Shown: in pieces, positions 56,752-64,000 of the stretch | Layout of the letters: each line of letters starts with the position of its first letter | Numbering within the stretch: the stretch's first letter is position 1 | NCBI RefSeq assembly: GCF_021404405.1 | Contig: NZ_JABFTV010000004.1 | Coordinates: 1 to 64,000, forward strand | Length of the DNA stretch: 64,000 nt | DNA from: Billgrantia aerodenitrificans | GTDB lineage: Bacteria > Pseudomonadota > Gammaproteobacteria > Pseudomonadales > Halomonadaceae | Direction: 5' to 3' | Program-made: the position numbers and the translations under genes | The notes under the pieces: model-generated | The model's database searches: none | What the model was told of the DNA's origin: nothing | What the model saw: only the letters and a program-made list of their open reading frames with translations

Positions 56752-58017
56752 TTACCAGTTGCGGCGCTTGAGACGGGCCAGCTCGTGATCCAGGTCGCTC
56801 ATCGCCTGCTCGCCGCTACGGCTGCCGGAGAGCACGTCGTGAGTGGCGCTGAAGAAGGCGTTGCTGACGCGACCATAGGCATCGCCGGTGGGCGCCGAAG
56901 GCCGTGCTACGGCGTTGACGAAGGTCTCGTAGAGTTCGCCGAAGAAGGGCACCGCTTCGAGTACTTCGTCATCCTGGTAGAGTGCTTCGAGGGTCGGGTT
57001 GTAGGCCCCCTCGATGGCGCGCCGCTTCTGCTCCTCTTCGCCGGCCAGGAATGCCACCAGCTCGGCGGCAAGCTCGGGGTTCTCGCTGTAGCGCGATACC
57101 GCCAGGTTCCAGCCGCCCAGGGTGGCGGCGGTGCTGCCGTCGCCGCTATAGGGCAGTTGGGTCACGCCCACCTTGCCGCGCACCTCGCTGCCCTCGCTCT
57201 GGGCCAGCGCCCAGGCATAGGGCCAGTTGCGCATGAACACGGCATTGCCGCCCTGGAACACGCCGCGGGCCTCTTCCTCGGTGTAGTTGAGGACGCCGTT
57301 GGGCGAGATGTCGCCGATCCAGGAAGCGGCAAGGTCCAATGCCGCGGCGGCCTGCGGGTTGTTGATGGTGATCTCGCCCTCGCCATCGACGATGGTGCCG
57401 CCACCGTGACTGGCCACCCACTCCAGGGCGTTACAGGTCAGCCCCTCGTAGGCGCGGCCCTGGAAGACGTAGCCGTGCATACGGCTGTTGCCTGCCTCGC
57501 GCTCGCCGTTCTGTATCTCGCGGGCGATTTCGGTCAGCTCTTCCCAGGTTTCCGGCGCCTCGAAGCCGTACTGCTCGAGCAGGTCGGCACGGTAGTAGAG
57601 CACGCCGGCATCGGTGAACCAGGGCATCGCCACCAGGCGGTCGTCGATGGTGTTGTTCTCGACGATGGCGGAGAAGTGTCCTTCGCCGGCGTTCTCGCCC
57701 AGCACTTCACGCAGGTCGAGCAGGTGGTTGGCCAGCAGGCCCGGCCATACGACGTCGATCTGCATGATGTCGATGTCGGTGGAGTTGGCGGAGAGAATCT
57801 GCTGGTAGAGCGACAGGCGTTCGGTGGAGGAGTTGGGCGTCGAGACCACGTCGACGCTGTAGCCGGTCTTCTCTTCCCATGCCCGCACACCCTGTTGGCA
57901 GAGCTGCAGCTCGGCACCCACGGCACCGCAGGAGATGGTCAGGTCGGCGGCCTGGGCGTGGCTGAGGCTGGCGGCTCCGGCAACGACGAGGGTGGAAAGC
58001 AACGTCTTCTTGTACAT
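56752..58017 (-). CDS. Trehalose/maltose-type ABC substrate-binding protein (ThuE-like)
   Basis: The 421-residue periplasmic binding protein has a signal peptide (about 1-23) and a type I CUT1 sugar-binding fold: ADLTISCGAVGAELQLCQQG at the mature start, STDIDIMQIDVVWPGLLANH near 80, LVAMPWFTDAGVLYYRADLL near 130, GRAYEGLTCNALEWVASHGG near 190. The mature start and these blocks agree with ThuE-type trehalose/maltose/sucrose binding proteins as I recall them. AAGGATA lies before the ATG. It is the first gene of the operon and is preceded by a perfect LacI-type operator. Confidence 0.88.
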   Translation of the reverse strand: MYKKTLLSTLVVAGAASLSHAQAADLTISCGAVGAELQLCQQGVRAWEEKTGYSVDVVSTPNSSTERLSLYQQILSANSTDIDIMQIDVVWPGLLANHLLDLREVLGENAGEGHFSAIVENNTIDDRLVAMPWFTDAGVLYYRADLLEQYGFEAPETWEELTEIAREIQNGEREAGNSRMHGYVFQGRAYEGLTCNALEWVASHGGGTIVDGEGEITINNPQAAAALDLAASWIGDISPNGVLNYTEEEARGVFQGGNAVFMRNWPYAWALAQSEGSEVRGKVGVTQLPYSGDGSTAATLGGWNLAVSRYSENPELAAELVAFLAGEEEQKRRAIEGAYNPTLEALYQDDEVLEAVPFFGELYETFVNAVARPSAPTGDAYGRVSNAFFSATHDVLSGSRSGEQAMSDLDHELARLKRRNW

Positions 58018-58061
58018 GCTGGTATCCTTGTCGGCTTGTTGTTATCAATGGCGGCTGAGGA

Positions 58062-58079
58062 ATCTTAAACGATTAAGAT
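58062..58079 (-). promoter_or_regulatory. LacI-type operator before the alpha-glucoside operon
   Basis: ATCTTAAACGATTAAGAT is an 18-base sequence with perfect seven-base arms and a central CG, the hallmark of LacI-family operators. It lies 45 bases upstream of the binding-protein start. Binding by the LacI-family product of 50901-51956 is inferred from context. Confidence 0.7.
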
Positions 58080-58185
58080 CGTTCGCCGCTCAGTTAGCCG
58101 TGTCTGCCTGGAGAGTTCAACCTAGACTTTCGGCTAACAGTGGGCTTGGCGCTTGCCGTTGCTTCCTGAGCATAGCTCCCGCTTC

Positions 58186-59112
58186 TTACAGCGACAGGAA
58201 GAACAGGATCAGTGGCGGCGACAGCAGCGAGAGGATGAAACCGCTGACCACGGCGATGGGCACGCAGGCCACGCCGCCGTGCTGCTGGATCACCGGCAGG
58301 GTGAAATCCATGGAGGTAGCGCCGCCGTAACCGATGGCCAGTGGCGCGTAGCGCTTGATGAACAGCGGGATCAGGATGAAGGCCAGCAGCTCGCGACTGA
58401 GGTCGTTGAAGAAAGCCACCCCGCCGAACACGGGGCCGAGCTGATCGCCGACCAGTATCGCCGAGAGCGAATACCAGCCGAAGCCCGATGCCAGCGCCAG
58501 GCCCTCGTTCCAGCTCAGCGACAGCAGGGGAGCGGCGAGCAAGCCGCCGATGAGGGAGCTCACGGCCAGGGTCATGGCAATGGCCAGCCCGTGGCGGTTG
58601 AGCAGGATCTGCCGCAGTGGCATGCCGGAGTTGCGCAACTGACAGCCGATCAGTGCCAGCAGCACGTAGAGCACCCATTCGGCCATCAGCTCGGCATGCT
58701 GGAAGATGGCATCGCCGCCCAGCCAGGCAAGCGCCAGGCCGATCAGCACGCCGCCTGCCACCACCGCCACCAGGGCCAGGGAACCGACCAGTGCGGCCAG
58801 TTTAGTGGTGGGCGCATCGGCCACCACCGGAGACGGCCCCATGCGCAGGGCCAGACGATGTGACAGCCACCCCAGCGCCAGCAGGTTGCAGGCGGTGATC
58901 ACCGTGAACAGCGTCAGTGCCTGCCCGCCCATACGTGACAGCTCGCGGCCCAGCTCATCGAGCCCCGCCAGGCTGATGCCCATCAGCAGCAGAATGACGT
59001 AGACCGAGGCGCTGACGCCGCGATTGATGACGGCCAGGACGTCGGGACTTCGCACCGGCACCAGATAGCCCAGCACCAGCGGCAACAGCACGATCAATAG
59101 CCCCGACAGCAT
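58186..59112 (-). CDS. lysO: LysO (YbjE)-family lysine exporter
   Basis: The 308-residue inner-membrane protein has about eight hydrophobic segments. It shows the LysO family layout: an N-terminal half (about 1-100) and a C-terminal half with ALASGFGWYSLSAILVG and LGPVFGGVAFFNDLSRELLAFILIPL, plus a GYGGATSMDFTLPVI motif near residue 268. E. coli LysO exports lysine and toxic analogues. The DUF3108 gene lies 84 bases upstream on the same strand. No lysine riboswitch was recognised before it. Confidence 0.88.
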   Translation of the reverse strand: MLSGLLIVLLPLVLGYLVPVRSPDVLAVINRGVSASVYVILLLMGISLAGLDELGRELSRMGGQALTLFTVITACNLLALGWLSHRLALRMGPSPVVADAPTTKLAALVGSLALVAVVAGGVLIGLALAWLGGDAIFQHAELMAEWVLYVLLALIGCQLRNSGMPLRQILLNRHGLAIAMTLAVSSLIGGLLAAPLLSLSWNEGLALASGFGWYSLSAILVGDQLGPVFGGVAFFNDLSRELLAFILIPLFIKRYAPLAIGYGGATSMDFTLPVIQQHGGVACVPIAVVSGFILSLLSPPLILFFLSL

Positions 59113-59196
59113 GACGACTTCCTTCAGCCCGGCCGCTCAGGGCGGCGAAAACCGCCAACTCTACCAGGCTTTTGCGCCCGGCGCCGGGTCTCGTGC

Positions 59197-59880
59197 TCAG
59201 TCTGTCCTGAGTGAGGTCAGGGTGAGCCGGCTGCGGCGCTCGCCGTCGCGCTGGTAATCCACCGCCAGCAGCAAGCCGGGATACTCGGGGTGGAAGTGGA
59301 ACACCATCCTGCGCTCCGGTGTGTCCGGCTCGCTGACCTCGACCTTGAGCGCCTGGAACTCGCCAGCGGGCAGCTTCACTACATCGGTGCCCAGCAGGCG
59401 GTAGTCGAGGGTCTCCTCGCGGCCGCGGTGATCCTGGTAGACCAGGCGGCATCTATCGCTCTCGCAGCCGCCGTTCAGGGCGCGCCGCGAGAGTTCGATC
59501 AGGGCGGCCTGGCGGTCCGGCAGCTCGGCCAGTTCGCTGCTGCCCAGGCGATAGTTCCCGCCCACGCCGAACAGCGAGTAGCCGCTGGCGTAGTTCACCG
59601 AATGCACGCCCTCGGGCGTGACGATGAAACGGCTGCGTTCGTTGCCCCGGGCCACGGCGATGGCGGCCTGCATGCGGCTCTGCCAGTGGCCGCTCTCTCG
59701 GGTCAGTTGGTGTTCGATGGTGGCGTTGGGCCAGCCCCTCACCTCCAGACGATAGCTGGCGCTGAACGGCTGCAGCTGGGCGTCGGGCTGGGGTGCGGCC
59801 GCCACGGCCTTGACCGGAAGCCAGGCCAGCAGCAGAACGGAAAGAGTCAGGCGAGCCAGGGCTCGTGAGGATCGATTCAT
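59197..59880 (-). CDS. DUF3108-domain secreted protein
   Basis: The 227-residue protein has a signal peptide (LARLTLSVLLLAWLPVKAVA) and a single DUF3108 beta-rich domain covering nearly all of the mature part: PFSASYRLEVRGWPNATIEHQL, then YRLLGTDVVKLPAGEFQALKVE and a C-terminal strand with LLLAVDYQRDGERRSRLTL. Two Cys (GGCESDRC) may form a disulfide. The family is widespread in proteobacterial envelopes, and its function is unknown. It may be co-transcribed with lysO. Confidence 0.8.
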   Translation of the reverse strand: MNRSSRALARLTLSVLLLAWLPVKAVAAAPQPDAQLQPFSASYRLEVRGWPNATIEHQLTRESGHWQSRMQAAIAVARGNERSRFIVTPEGVHSVNYASGYSLFGVGGNYRLGSSELAELPDRQAALIELSRRALNGGCESDRCRLVYQDHRGREETLDYRLLGTDVVKLPAGEFQALKVEVSEPDTPERRMVFHFHPEYPGLLLAVDYQRDGERRSRLTLTSLRTD

Positions 59881-60251
59881 GGCAAGACCGCATGGCTGTT
59901 GGGCGACAGTAGCTGTGAACCTCGCCAGCCCGCCGGGTTCCGTGATGCACGGTTATTCCACGGTTTCGTCCATGATGTCGAAGTTCTCTGAGGTGGCCAA
60001 CGCAAACTCAAGCCGCCATGGCAAGCCGAGACGAGAGGGCGGCGCAGCTATTGAACGCAGGTGTGACGCTCGTCAATGAATCGAGCGAGTCGACGCGAGC
60101 GAGGCTCAAGATTCCCGCTGCCCGGCCGAAGAAGACTTCGCGCGCCGACAGGCAGCGCCACGATGGCCGACGGATATCACAACTACAACGGCACGCTACG
60201 CCAGCCACGTCACGACTTCCGATATCTTCGAGCTTGGCAGGGTTCCAACAG
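59881..60251. other. Divergent region between the DUF3108 and chemoreceptor genes
   Basis: In these 371 bases no gene is supported. A possible flagellar sigma factor promoter lies at 60106-60132. Nothing else was recognised. Confidence 0.45.
60106..60132 (+). promoter_or_regulatory. Possible sigma-28 (FliA) promoter of the chemoreceptor gene
   Basis: TCAAGATT, eleven bases, then GCCGAAGA match the FliA consensus (TMAAGTTT-N11-GCCGATAA) in spacing and most positions. It lies 120 bases before the ATG at 60252. The gene type fits flagellar control. Confidence 0.45.
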
Positions 60252-62249
60252 ATGAAAAACCTCCTTCACCGCACTCCAGTTTCCCGCAAGTTCATGCTTG
60301 TGCTGGCGCTGCCCCTTTGCATCATCGTCTGGCTGGCCGCGAGCGGCATCATGGACAGACACCATATGGCCAACAACATGCAGCAGGTCGATCGCATCAC
60401 CGAATTGTCGGTGCAGCTCGGTGGCCTGATACATGAGCTGCAGGTGGAACGTGGTTTGTCGGTCGGTTTCATCGGCAGCCGCGGTGAGGCCTTCGGCGAG
60501 CGACTGGCCGCCCAGCGCAGCCGGGTAGACGATCAGCTGGCTGACTATCACAGAGCTTGGGATGGGATAGGCACCAGCGGCGATAGCGAAATCGACTTGC
60601 GGCGTGAGGAGATCAATGCGCTGCTGGCCGAACTGAGCACCACCCGTCAGGCGGTCGACACCTTGCGCATGCGTGATCTGGATGCGCTGGACTACTACAC
60701 CGAGATTAATTCACGGCTGGCCGAAAACGTGGGGCGGCTGAGTTCGCTGAGTAATGCCGGAGAGCTCTCCCGTGCCTTGGGTGCCTATTACTCCCTGCTC
60801 GAGATCAAGGAGACGGCGGGTATAGAGCGGGCGCTGCTGGCCAGCGCTTTCGCCGCCAACCGCATGTCGCAGGATGTCTATTTCCGCTTTCTCCGCCTGC
60901 TCGGCGAAGAGGAGGCGTTCGAGGAGAGCTTCCTCATCCAGGCCGACGCCGAGATGTGGGCTCGGTATCGTGCCGCCACCGGCGAGCATGAGGCCAATGG
61001 TGAACTGACCATGATGCGCCAGATCGCCATGCGTCAAGGCATCGACGGCGGCTATGGCATTCGCGCGGAACGCTGGTTTGACGCCCAGACCGGCAAGCTG
61101 GAGCGGCTGCGCGCAGTGGAGCTGGCGCTGGCCGACTATGTACAGGTCCGTGCCCATGGCCTGGCAAGCGAGGCTCGCATTGGGTTATGGACGTTCGCCG
61201 GTCTGGCCATGGCGGCCATTCTGGTCTCCGTCGTGCTTTCCATCCTGCTGGTGCGCAGCATGGTCGTGCCGCTGCGCCGGGCGCTAGCCCAGATCGAGTC
61301 GCGCGGCGGCGATCTGACCCAGCGGCTGGCAGTGCCCGGCAGCGATGAGTTGTCGCGGCTCTATGCCGCCTTCAATCACTCCACGGACAGCATGGAAGCC
61401 CTGGTGGCTTCGATTCAGCAGGGCGCCCGCGGGGTGGGCTCGGCCAGCGGCGAGATCGCCCAGGGCAACGAGGATCTGGCCAGCCGTACCGAGGAGCAGT
61501 CCGCCTCGCTGGTGGAAACCGCCACCAGCATGGAGCAGATGACTTCCACCGTGCGTCAGTCGGCCGACAACGCGCGCCAGGCCAGCAGTATGACGGAGCA
61601 GGCGGTAAGCCAGGCCGAACAGGCCAGCCGGGTGGCCGAGGAGGCGCGCCAGGCCATGCAGCAGATCTCCGAGGCCAACCGCCAGATTACCGCCATCGTC
61701 GCGGCCATTGACGGCATCGCCTTTCAGACCAACCTGCTGGCGCTCAATGCCTCGGTGGAAGCCGCCCGCGCCGGTGAGCACGGGCGCGGCTTCGCCGTGG
61801 TGGCCGGCGAGGTACGCAAGCTGGCCAGTCGCAGCGCCGAGGAGGCAGAACGCATTCGTCAGTTGGTCGACAACACCACCCAACGGGTGGAGGCGGGCAA
61901 CGGCCTGGTGGGTCGCACCTCCGAGGCGTTGGCCGCCATCTCCCGAGACGTGCGCCAGGTCTCCGACCTGGTGGCGGAGATTTCCTCGGCCGGCGGCGAG
62001 CAGTCGGCGGGTATCGAACAGATCAACCAGGCCGTGGCCCAGCTCGAGGCTACCACCCAGCAGAACGCGGCGCTGGTCGAGCAGGTCGCCACCGCGAGCC
62101 GTTCACTGGACGATCAGGCCGGAGAGATGGCCAGGCTGATCGCCCGTTTCCGTGTCAGCGAGCATCTCGAACAGCTTGAGCAGGGCGGAAACGATGCCCG
62201 CGCAAGGCTCGAACACCATTCCATGGAAAGCCGGCTGCTGCCGGTTTGA
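60252..62249 (+). CDS. Methyl-accepting chemotaxis protein with NIT sensor domain
   Basis: The 665-residue chemoreceptor has an N-terminal membrane helix (about 14-34) and a periplasmic NIT (nitrate/nitrite sensing-type) domain (about 45-300) recognised by [25 protein letters not shown] and the later [21 protein letters not shown] second membrane helix lies near 313-335, then HAMP and the signalling domain with the conserved tip [20 protein letters not shown]. The ATG at 60252 gives a normal receptor start ([18 protein letters not shown]). It lacks an obvious C-terminal CheR-binding pentapeptide (ends ESRLLPV). The ligand could be nitrate or nitrite by family, unproven here. Confidence 0.88.
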   Translation: MKNLLHRTPVSRKFMLVLALPLCIIVWLAASGIMDRHHMANNMQQVDRITELSVQLGGLIHELQVERGLSVGFIGSRGEAFGERLAAQRSRVDDQLADYHRAWDGIGTSGDSEIDLRREEINALLAELSTTRQAVDTLRMRDLDALDYYTEINSRLAENVGRLSSLSNAGELSRALGAYYSLLEIKETAGIERALLASAFAANRMSQDVYFRFLRLLGEEEAFEESFLIQADAEMWARYRAATGEHEANGELTMMRQIAMRQGIDGGYGIRAERWFDAQTGKLERLRAVELALADYVQVRAHGLASEARIGLWTFAGLAMAAILVSVVLSILLVRSMVVPLRRALAQIESRGGDLTQRLAVPGSDELSRLYAAFNHSTDSMEALVASIQQGARGVGSASGEIAQGNEDLASRTEEQSASLVETATSMEQMTSTVRQSADNARQASSMTEQAVSQAEQASRVAEEARQAMQQISEANRQITAIVAAIDGIAFQTNLLALNASVEAARAGEHGRGFAVVAGEVRKLASRSAEEAERIRQLVDNTTQRVEAGNGLVGRTSEALAAISRDVRQVSDLVAEISSAGGEQSAGIEQINQAVAQLEATTQQNAALVEQVATASRSLDDQAGEMARLIARFRVSEHLEQLEQGGNDARARLEHHSMESRLLPV

Positions 62250-62261
62250 ACCAAACAACCA

Positions 62262-62284
62262 GAACGGGCCAATGAAGCCCGTTC
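62262..62284 (+). other. Hairpin 1 between the two chemoreceptor genes
   Basis: GAACGGGC pairs with GCCCGTTC across a seven-base loop, 13 bases after the stop codon. No T-run follows. Confidence 0.5.
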
Positions 62285-62291
62285 AAGAACC

Positions 62292-62322
62292 GAACCGAAA
62301 GCGCCAGACGTGCTTTCGGTTC
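62292..62322 (+). terminator. Hairpin 2 between the two chemoreceptor genes
   Basis: GAACCGAAAGC (62292-62302) pairs perfectly with GCTTTCGGTTC (62312-62322) across a nine-base loop. It has no clear T-tract, so it is a candidate for attenuated or Rho-assisted termination between the two genes. Confidence 0.45.
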
Positions 62323-62370
62323 TCCCCGTATTACGACTAAGTGATAGACGAATCCAAGGAAACAGAGACG

Positions 62371-64000
62371 ATGCGCAACTGGGCGACAAGTACCAAGCTG
62401 TGGGCGACATTGGGCTTGATGTGGGTGGGGATGCTGGTATTGGTGGGGTGGACGGCCTACGACAAGCGCGAGGGTTTGCTGAATGAGCGGATCGCGAGCC
62501 TCGAGTATTTCGTCGGCAGCGCACGGGACATGGTGGCGAGCCTTGCCTCACGCGCCGAACGCGGTGAACTGACGCAAGCGGAAGCCCAGGCCAGGGCCAT
62601 CGAAAGCCTGGCGAACCTGAGCTTCGGTGAGGATGGTTACATTTTCGCCTTCGACAGCGACATTCGTATCGTGGCTCATCCCCGTCGTGCCTTGGGCGAT
62701 TCCATGCGCGACTTCCAGGACAAGAGCGGGCTGTACCTTTATCGGGAACTGAAGGCGACGGCGGACCGCAATCCTCAGACGGGCGGTTTCGTCGGCTATA
62801 TGTCTCAGCGCAGCCAGGCCGGCTCCGAAGAGGTGCCCAAGATGAGCTACGTGCAGCGGGTGCCCGGCTGGAATTGGGACCTGGCAGCAGGCGTCTACAT
62901 GGATGACATCAACGCCGCCTTCTGGGCGAGCCTGATCGAGCTGGGCATGCTGCTGCTGGGCATCGGCATCCTGCTGACCCTTGCCATGGGCTGGATCATC
63001 CGTGACGTGCTAAGGAGTCTCGGCGGCGAGCCGCACCATGCCCAGGAGATAGTGCGGCGAATCGCGGACGGCGACCTGACCCAGGCGCTGGCGCTCAAGG
63101 CCGGCGACCAGTCCAGTCTGCTGGCGGGTATCGAGAGCATGCGTCAGCGTCTCGTGGCCTCGCTGGTCAATGTGCATGGCGGCACCGAGCGGATCAATGC
63201 CGGCGTCGATCAGATCGTGATGGGCAACCAGGACCTTTCGGCCCGCACGGAGCAGCAGGCCGCGTCGATCGAGGAGACCGCGGCCAGCATGGAGCAGCTG
63301 ACGCAGACGGTGGGCCAGAACGCCGAGAACGCCAACGTAGCCAACCAACTGGCCCTGGAAGCCAGACGAACGGCACACCAGGGCGGGGAGATGATGGCCA
63401 ACGTGGTCGCCACGATGCAGGGGATCGCTCAGAGCGCCGGGCGTGTAAAAGACATCATCGAGGTAATCGACTCGATTGCCTTCCAGACCAGCATCCTGGC
63501 GCTCAATGCTTCCGTGGAGGCGGCGCGGGCCGGTGAGCAGGGCAGAGGATTCGCCGTGGTGGCGGGTGAGGTGCGAACTCTGGCCAGCCGCAGCGCCGAG
63601 GCCTCGCGTGAGATTCGGACCTTGATCGAGTCGTCCCACCAGCAGGTCGGTCAGGGAGCGGAGCTCGTCGAAAGAACGGGCAGCACCATCCGTGAGGTCG
63701 TCGCAGCCGTCACCCGGGTGACCGATCTGATGGAGGAAATCGCCTCGGCGTCCGGCGAACAGCGCATCGGCATCGAGCAGGTCAACACCGCGGTCGGTCA
63801 GATGGATCAAGTGACTCAGCAGAATGCTGCCCTGGTGGAGCGGGCGGCCGACGAGGCGGCGACGCTTCGCCAGCAAGTGGAATTGCTGGTGAAAGAGGTC
63901 ATGTGGTTCCGCATCGAAGCGCCGCAGCAAGGCGTCGCCGCTGCGCCGGCCTGGCAGCCCGCCCTGGTGCACGATCCGCGCCCGCAGGCCGAGATCGCCT
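62371..64000 (+). CDS. Methyl-accepting chemotaxis protein with single Cache domain (cut by window end)
   Basis: The frame is open from the ATG at 62371 (AAGGAA upstream) to the window end, giving 543 visible codons. It has an N-terminal membrane helix (about 9-27) and a periplasmic sCache domain (about 30-180: [44 protein letters not shown]). A second membrane helix lies near 188-210, then a HAMP region and the signalling domain with tip [20 protein letters not shown] (Ser in place of the more common Asn). Such Cache domains often bind small organic acids. Only the last C-terminal residues should be missing. Confidence 0.9.
   Translation, partial: MRNWATSTKLWATLGLMWVGMLVLVGWTAYDKREGLLNERIASLEYFVGSARDMVASLASRAERGELTQAEAQARAIESLANLSFGEDGYIFAFDSDIRIVAHPRRALGDSMRDFQDKSGLYLYRELKATADRNPQTGGFVGYMSQRSQAGSEEVPKMSYVQRVPGWNWDLAAGVYMDDINAAFWASLIELGMLLLGIGILLTLAMGWIIRDVLRSLGGEPHHAQEIVRRIADGDLTQALALKAGDQSSLLAGIESMRQRLVASLVNVHGGTERINAGVDQIVMGNQDLSARTEQQAASIEETAASMEQLTQTVGQNAENANVANQLALEARRTAHQGGEMMANVVATMQGIAQSAGRVKDIIEVIDSIAFQTSILALNASVEAARAGEQGRGFAVVAGEVRTLASRSAEASREIRTLIESSHQQVGQGAELVERTGSTIREVVAAVTRVTDLMEEIASASGEQRIGIEQVNTAVGQMDQVTQQNAALVERAADEAATLRQQVELLVKEVMWFRIEAPQQGVAAAPAWQPALVHDPRPQAEIA

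Noticed and set aside
59177..59188. CCCGGCGCCGGG palindrome as terminator of the DUF3108 gene
   Set aside because: No loop and no T-run on the minus strand after it; likely a GC-rich chance palindrome.

Overview
This 64-kb, GC-rich window looks like the chromosome of a halophilic gammaproteobacterium, most likely Halomonas or a close relative. The main reasons are an alpha-glucosidase that resembles, from memory, the Halomonas sp. H11 enzyme, a BCCT betaine/choline transporter, TRAP transport, and a pqq/erc/nosP-nahK alcohol-oxidation locus of the Pseudomonas/Halomonas type. No tRNA, rRNA or CRISPR array was recognised.

Region 1 (1-21.4 kb and 30.4-35.2 kb) is a periplasmic PQQ-dependent alcohol oxidation locus. 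It starts with the end of an IS110 transposase, then pqqCDE (pqqA and pqqB are not in the window), ercA, an ErcS-like hybrid kinase, nosP-nahK and an AgmR-type response regulator. These are followed by a rhodanese-like CxxxCW protein, a NitT/TauT-type ABC importer, a PedBC-type ABC exporter with its beta-propeller and binding protein, a cupredoxin-like protein, cytochrome c PedF, a MoxJ-like protein, a SoxYZ-like carrier and a zinc metallohydrolase. The dehydrogenase itself lies at 30474-32252 and carries the Asp-Tyr-Asp (324-326) signature of lanthanide-dependent enzymes (PedH/ExaF/XoxF type). It is followed by acetaldehyde dehydrogenase exaC and zinc alcohol dehydrogenase adhP. Together these would oxidise ethanol-like alcohols in the periplasm and aldehydes in the cytoplasm. 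A shared box with core TACGACCAAG lies upstream of several of these genes.

Region 2 (21.4-30.1 kb) interrupts region 1. It is a type VI secretion cargo operon on the minus strand: vgrG, a DUF4123 chaperone, an unrecognised 627-residue putative effector, then two copies of a [secreted unknown protein + PAAR] unit, and a protein made of five SANT/Myb-like repeats. Part of it is visibly richer in A+T than its surroundings, which suggests acquisition.

Region 3 (35.3-43.5 kb) holds a YjbQ-family enzyme, a SulP anion transporter, a BetT-like BCCT transporter with a clear terminator, and a DctPQM TRAP transporter with a possible BetI-type operator upstream.

Region 4 (43.5-50.9 kb) resembles the E. 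coli mdt-baeSR/spy regulon: a Spy-like periplasmic protein and an operon of RND adaptor, RND pump, sensor kinase and OmpR-type regulator. GTGCAA elements phased at 11 bp precede both transcription units.

Region 5 (50.9-58.1 kb) is an alpha-glucoside (trehalose/maltose/sucrose type) uptake operon: binding protein, two permeases, GH13 alpha-glucosidase, ATPase and LacI regulator, with a perfect LacI-type palindrome before the first gene. Region 6 (58.2-64 kb) has a LysO-like exporter, a DUF3108 protein and two methyl-accepting chemotaxis proteins, the second cut by the window end.
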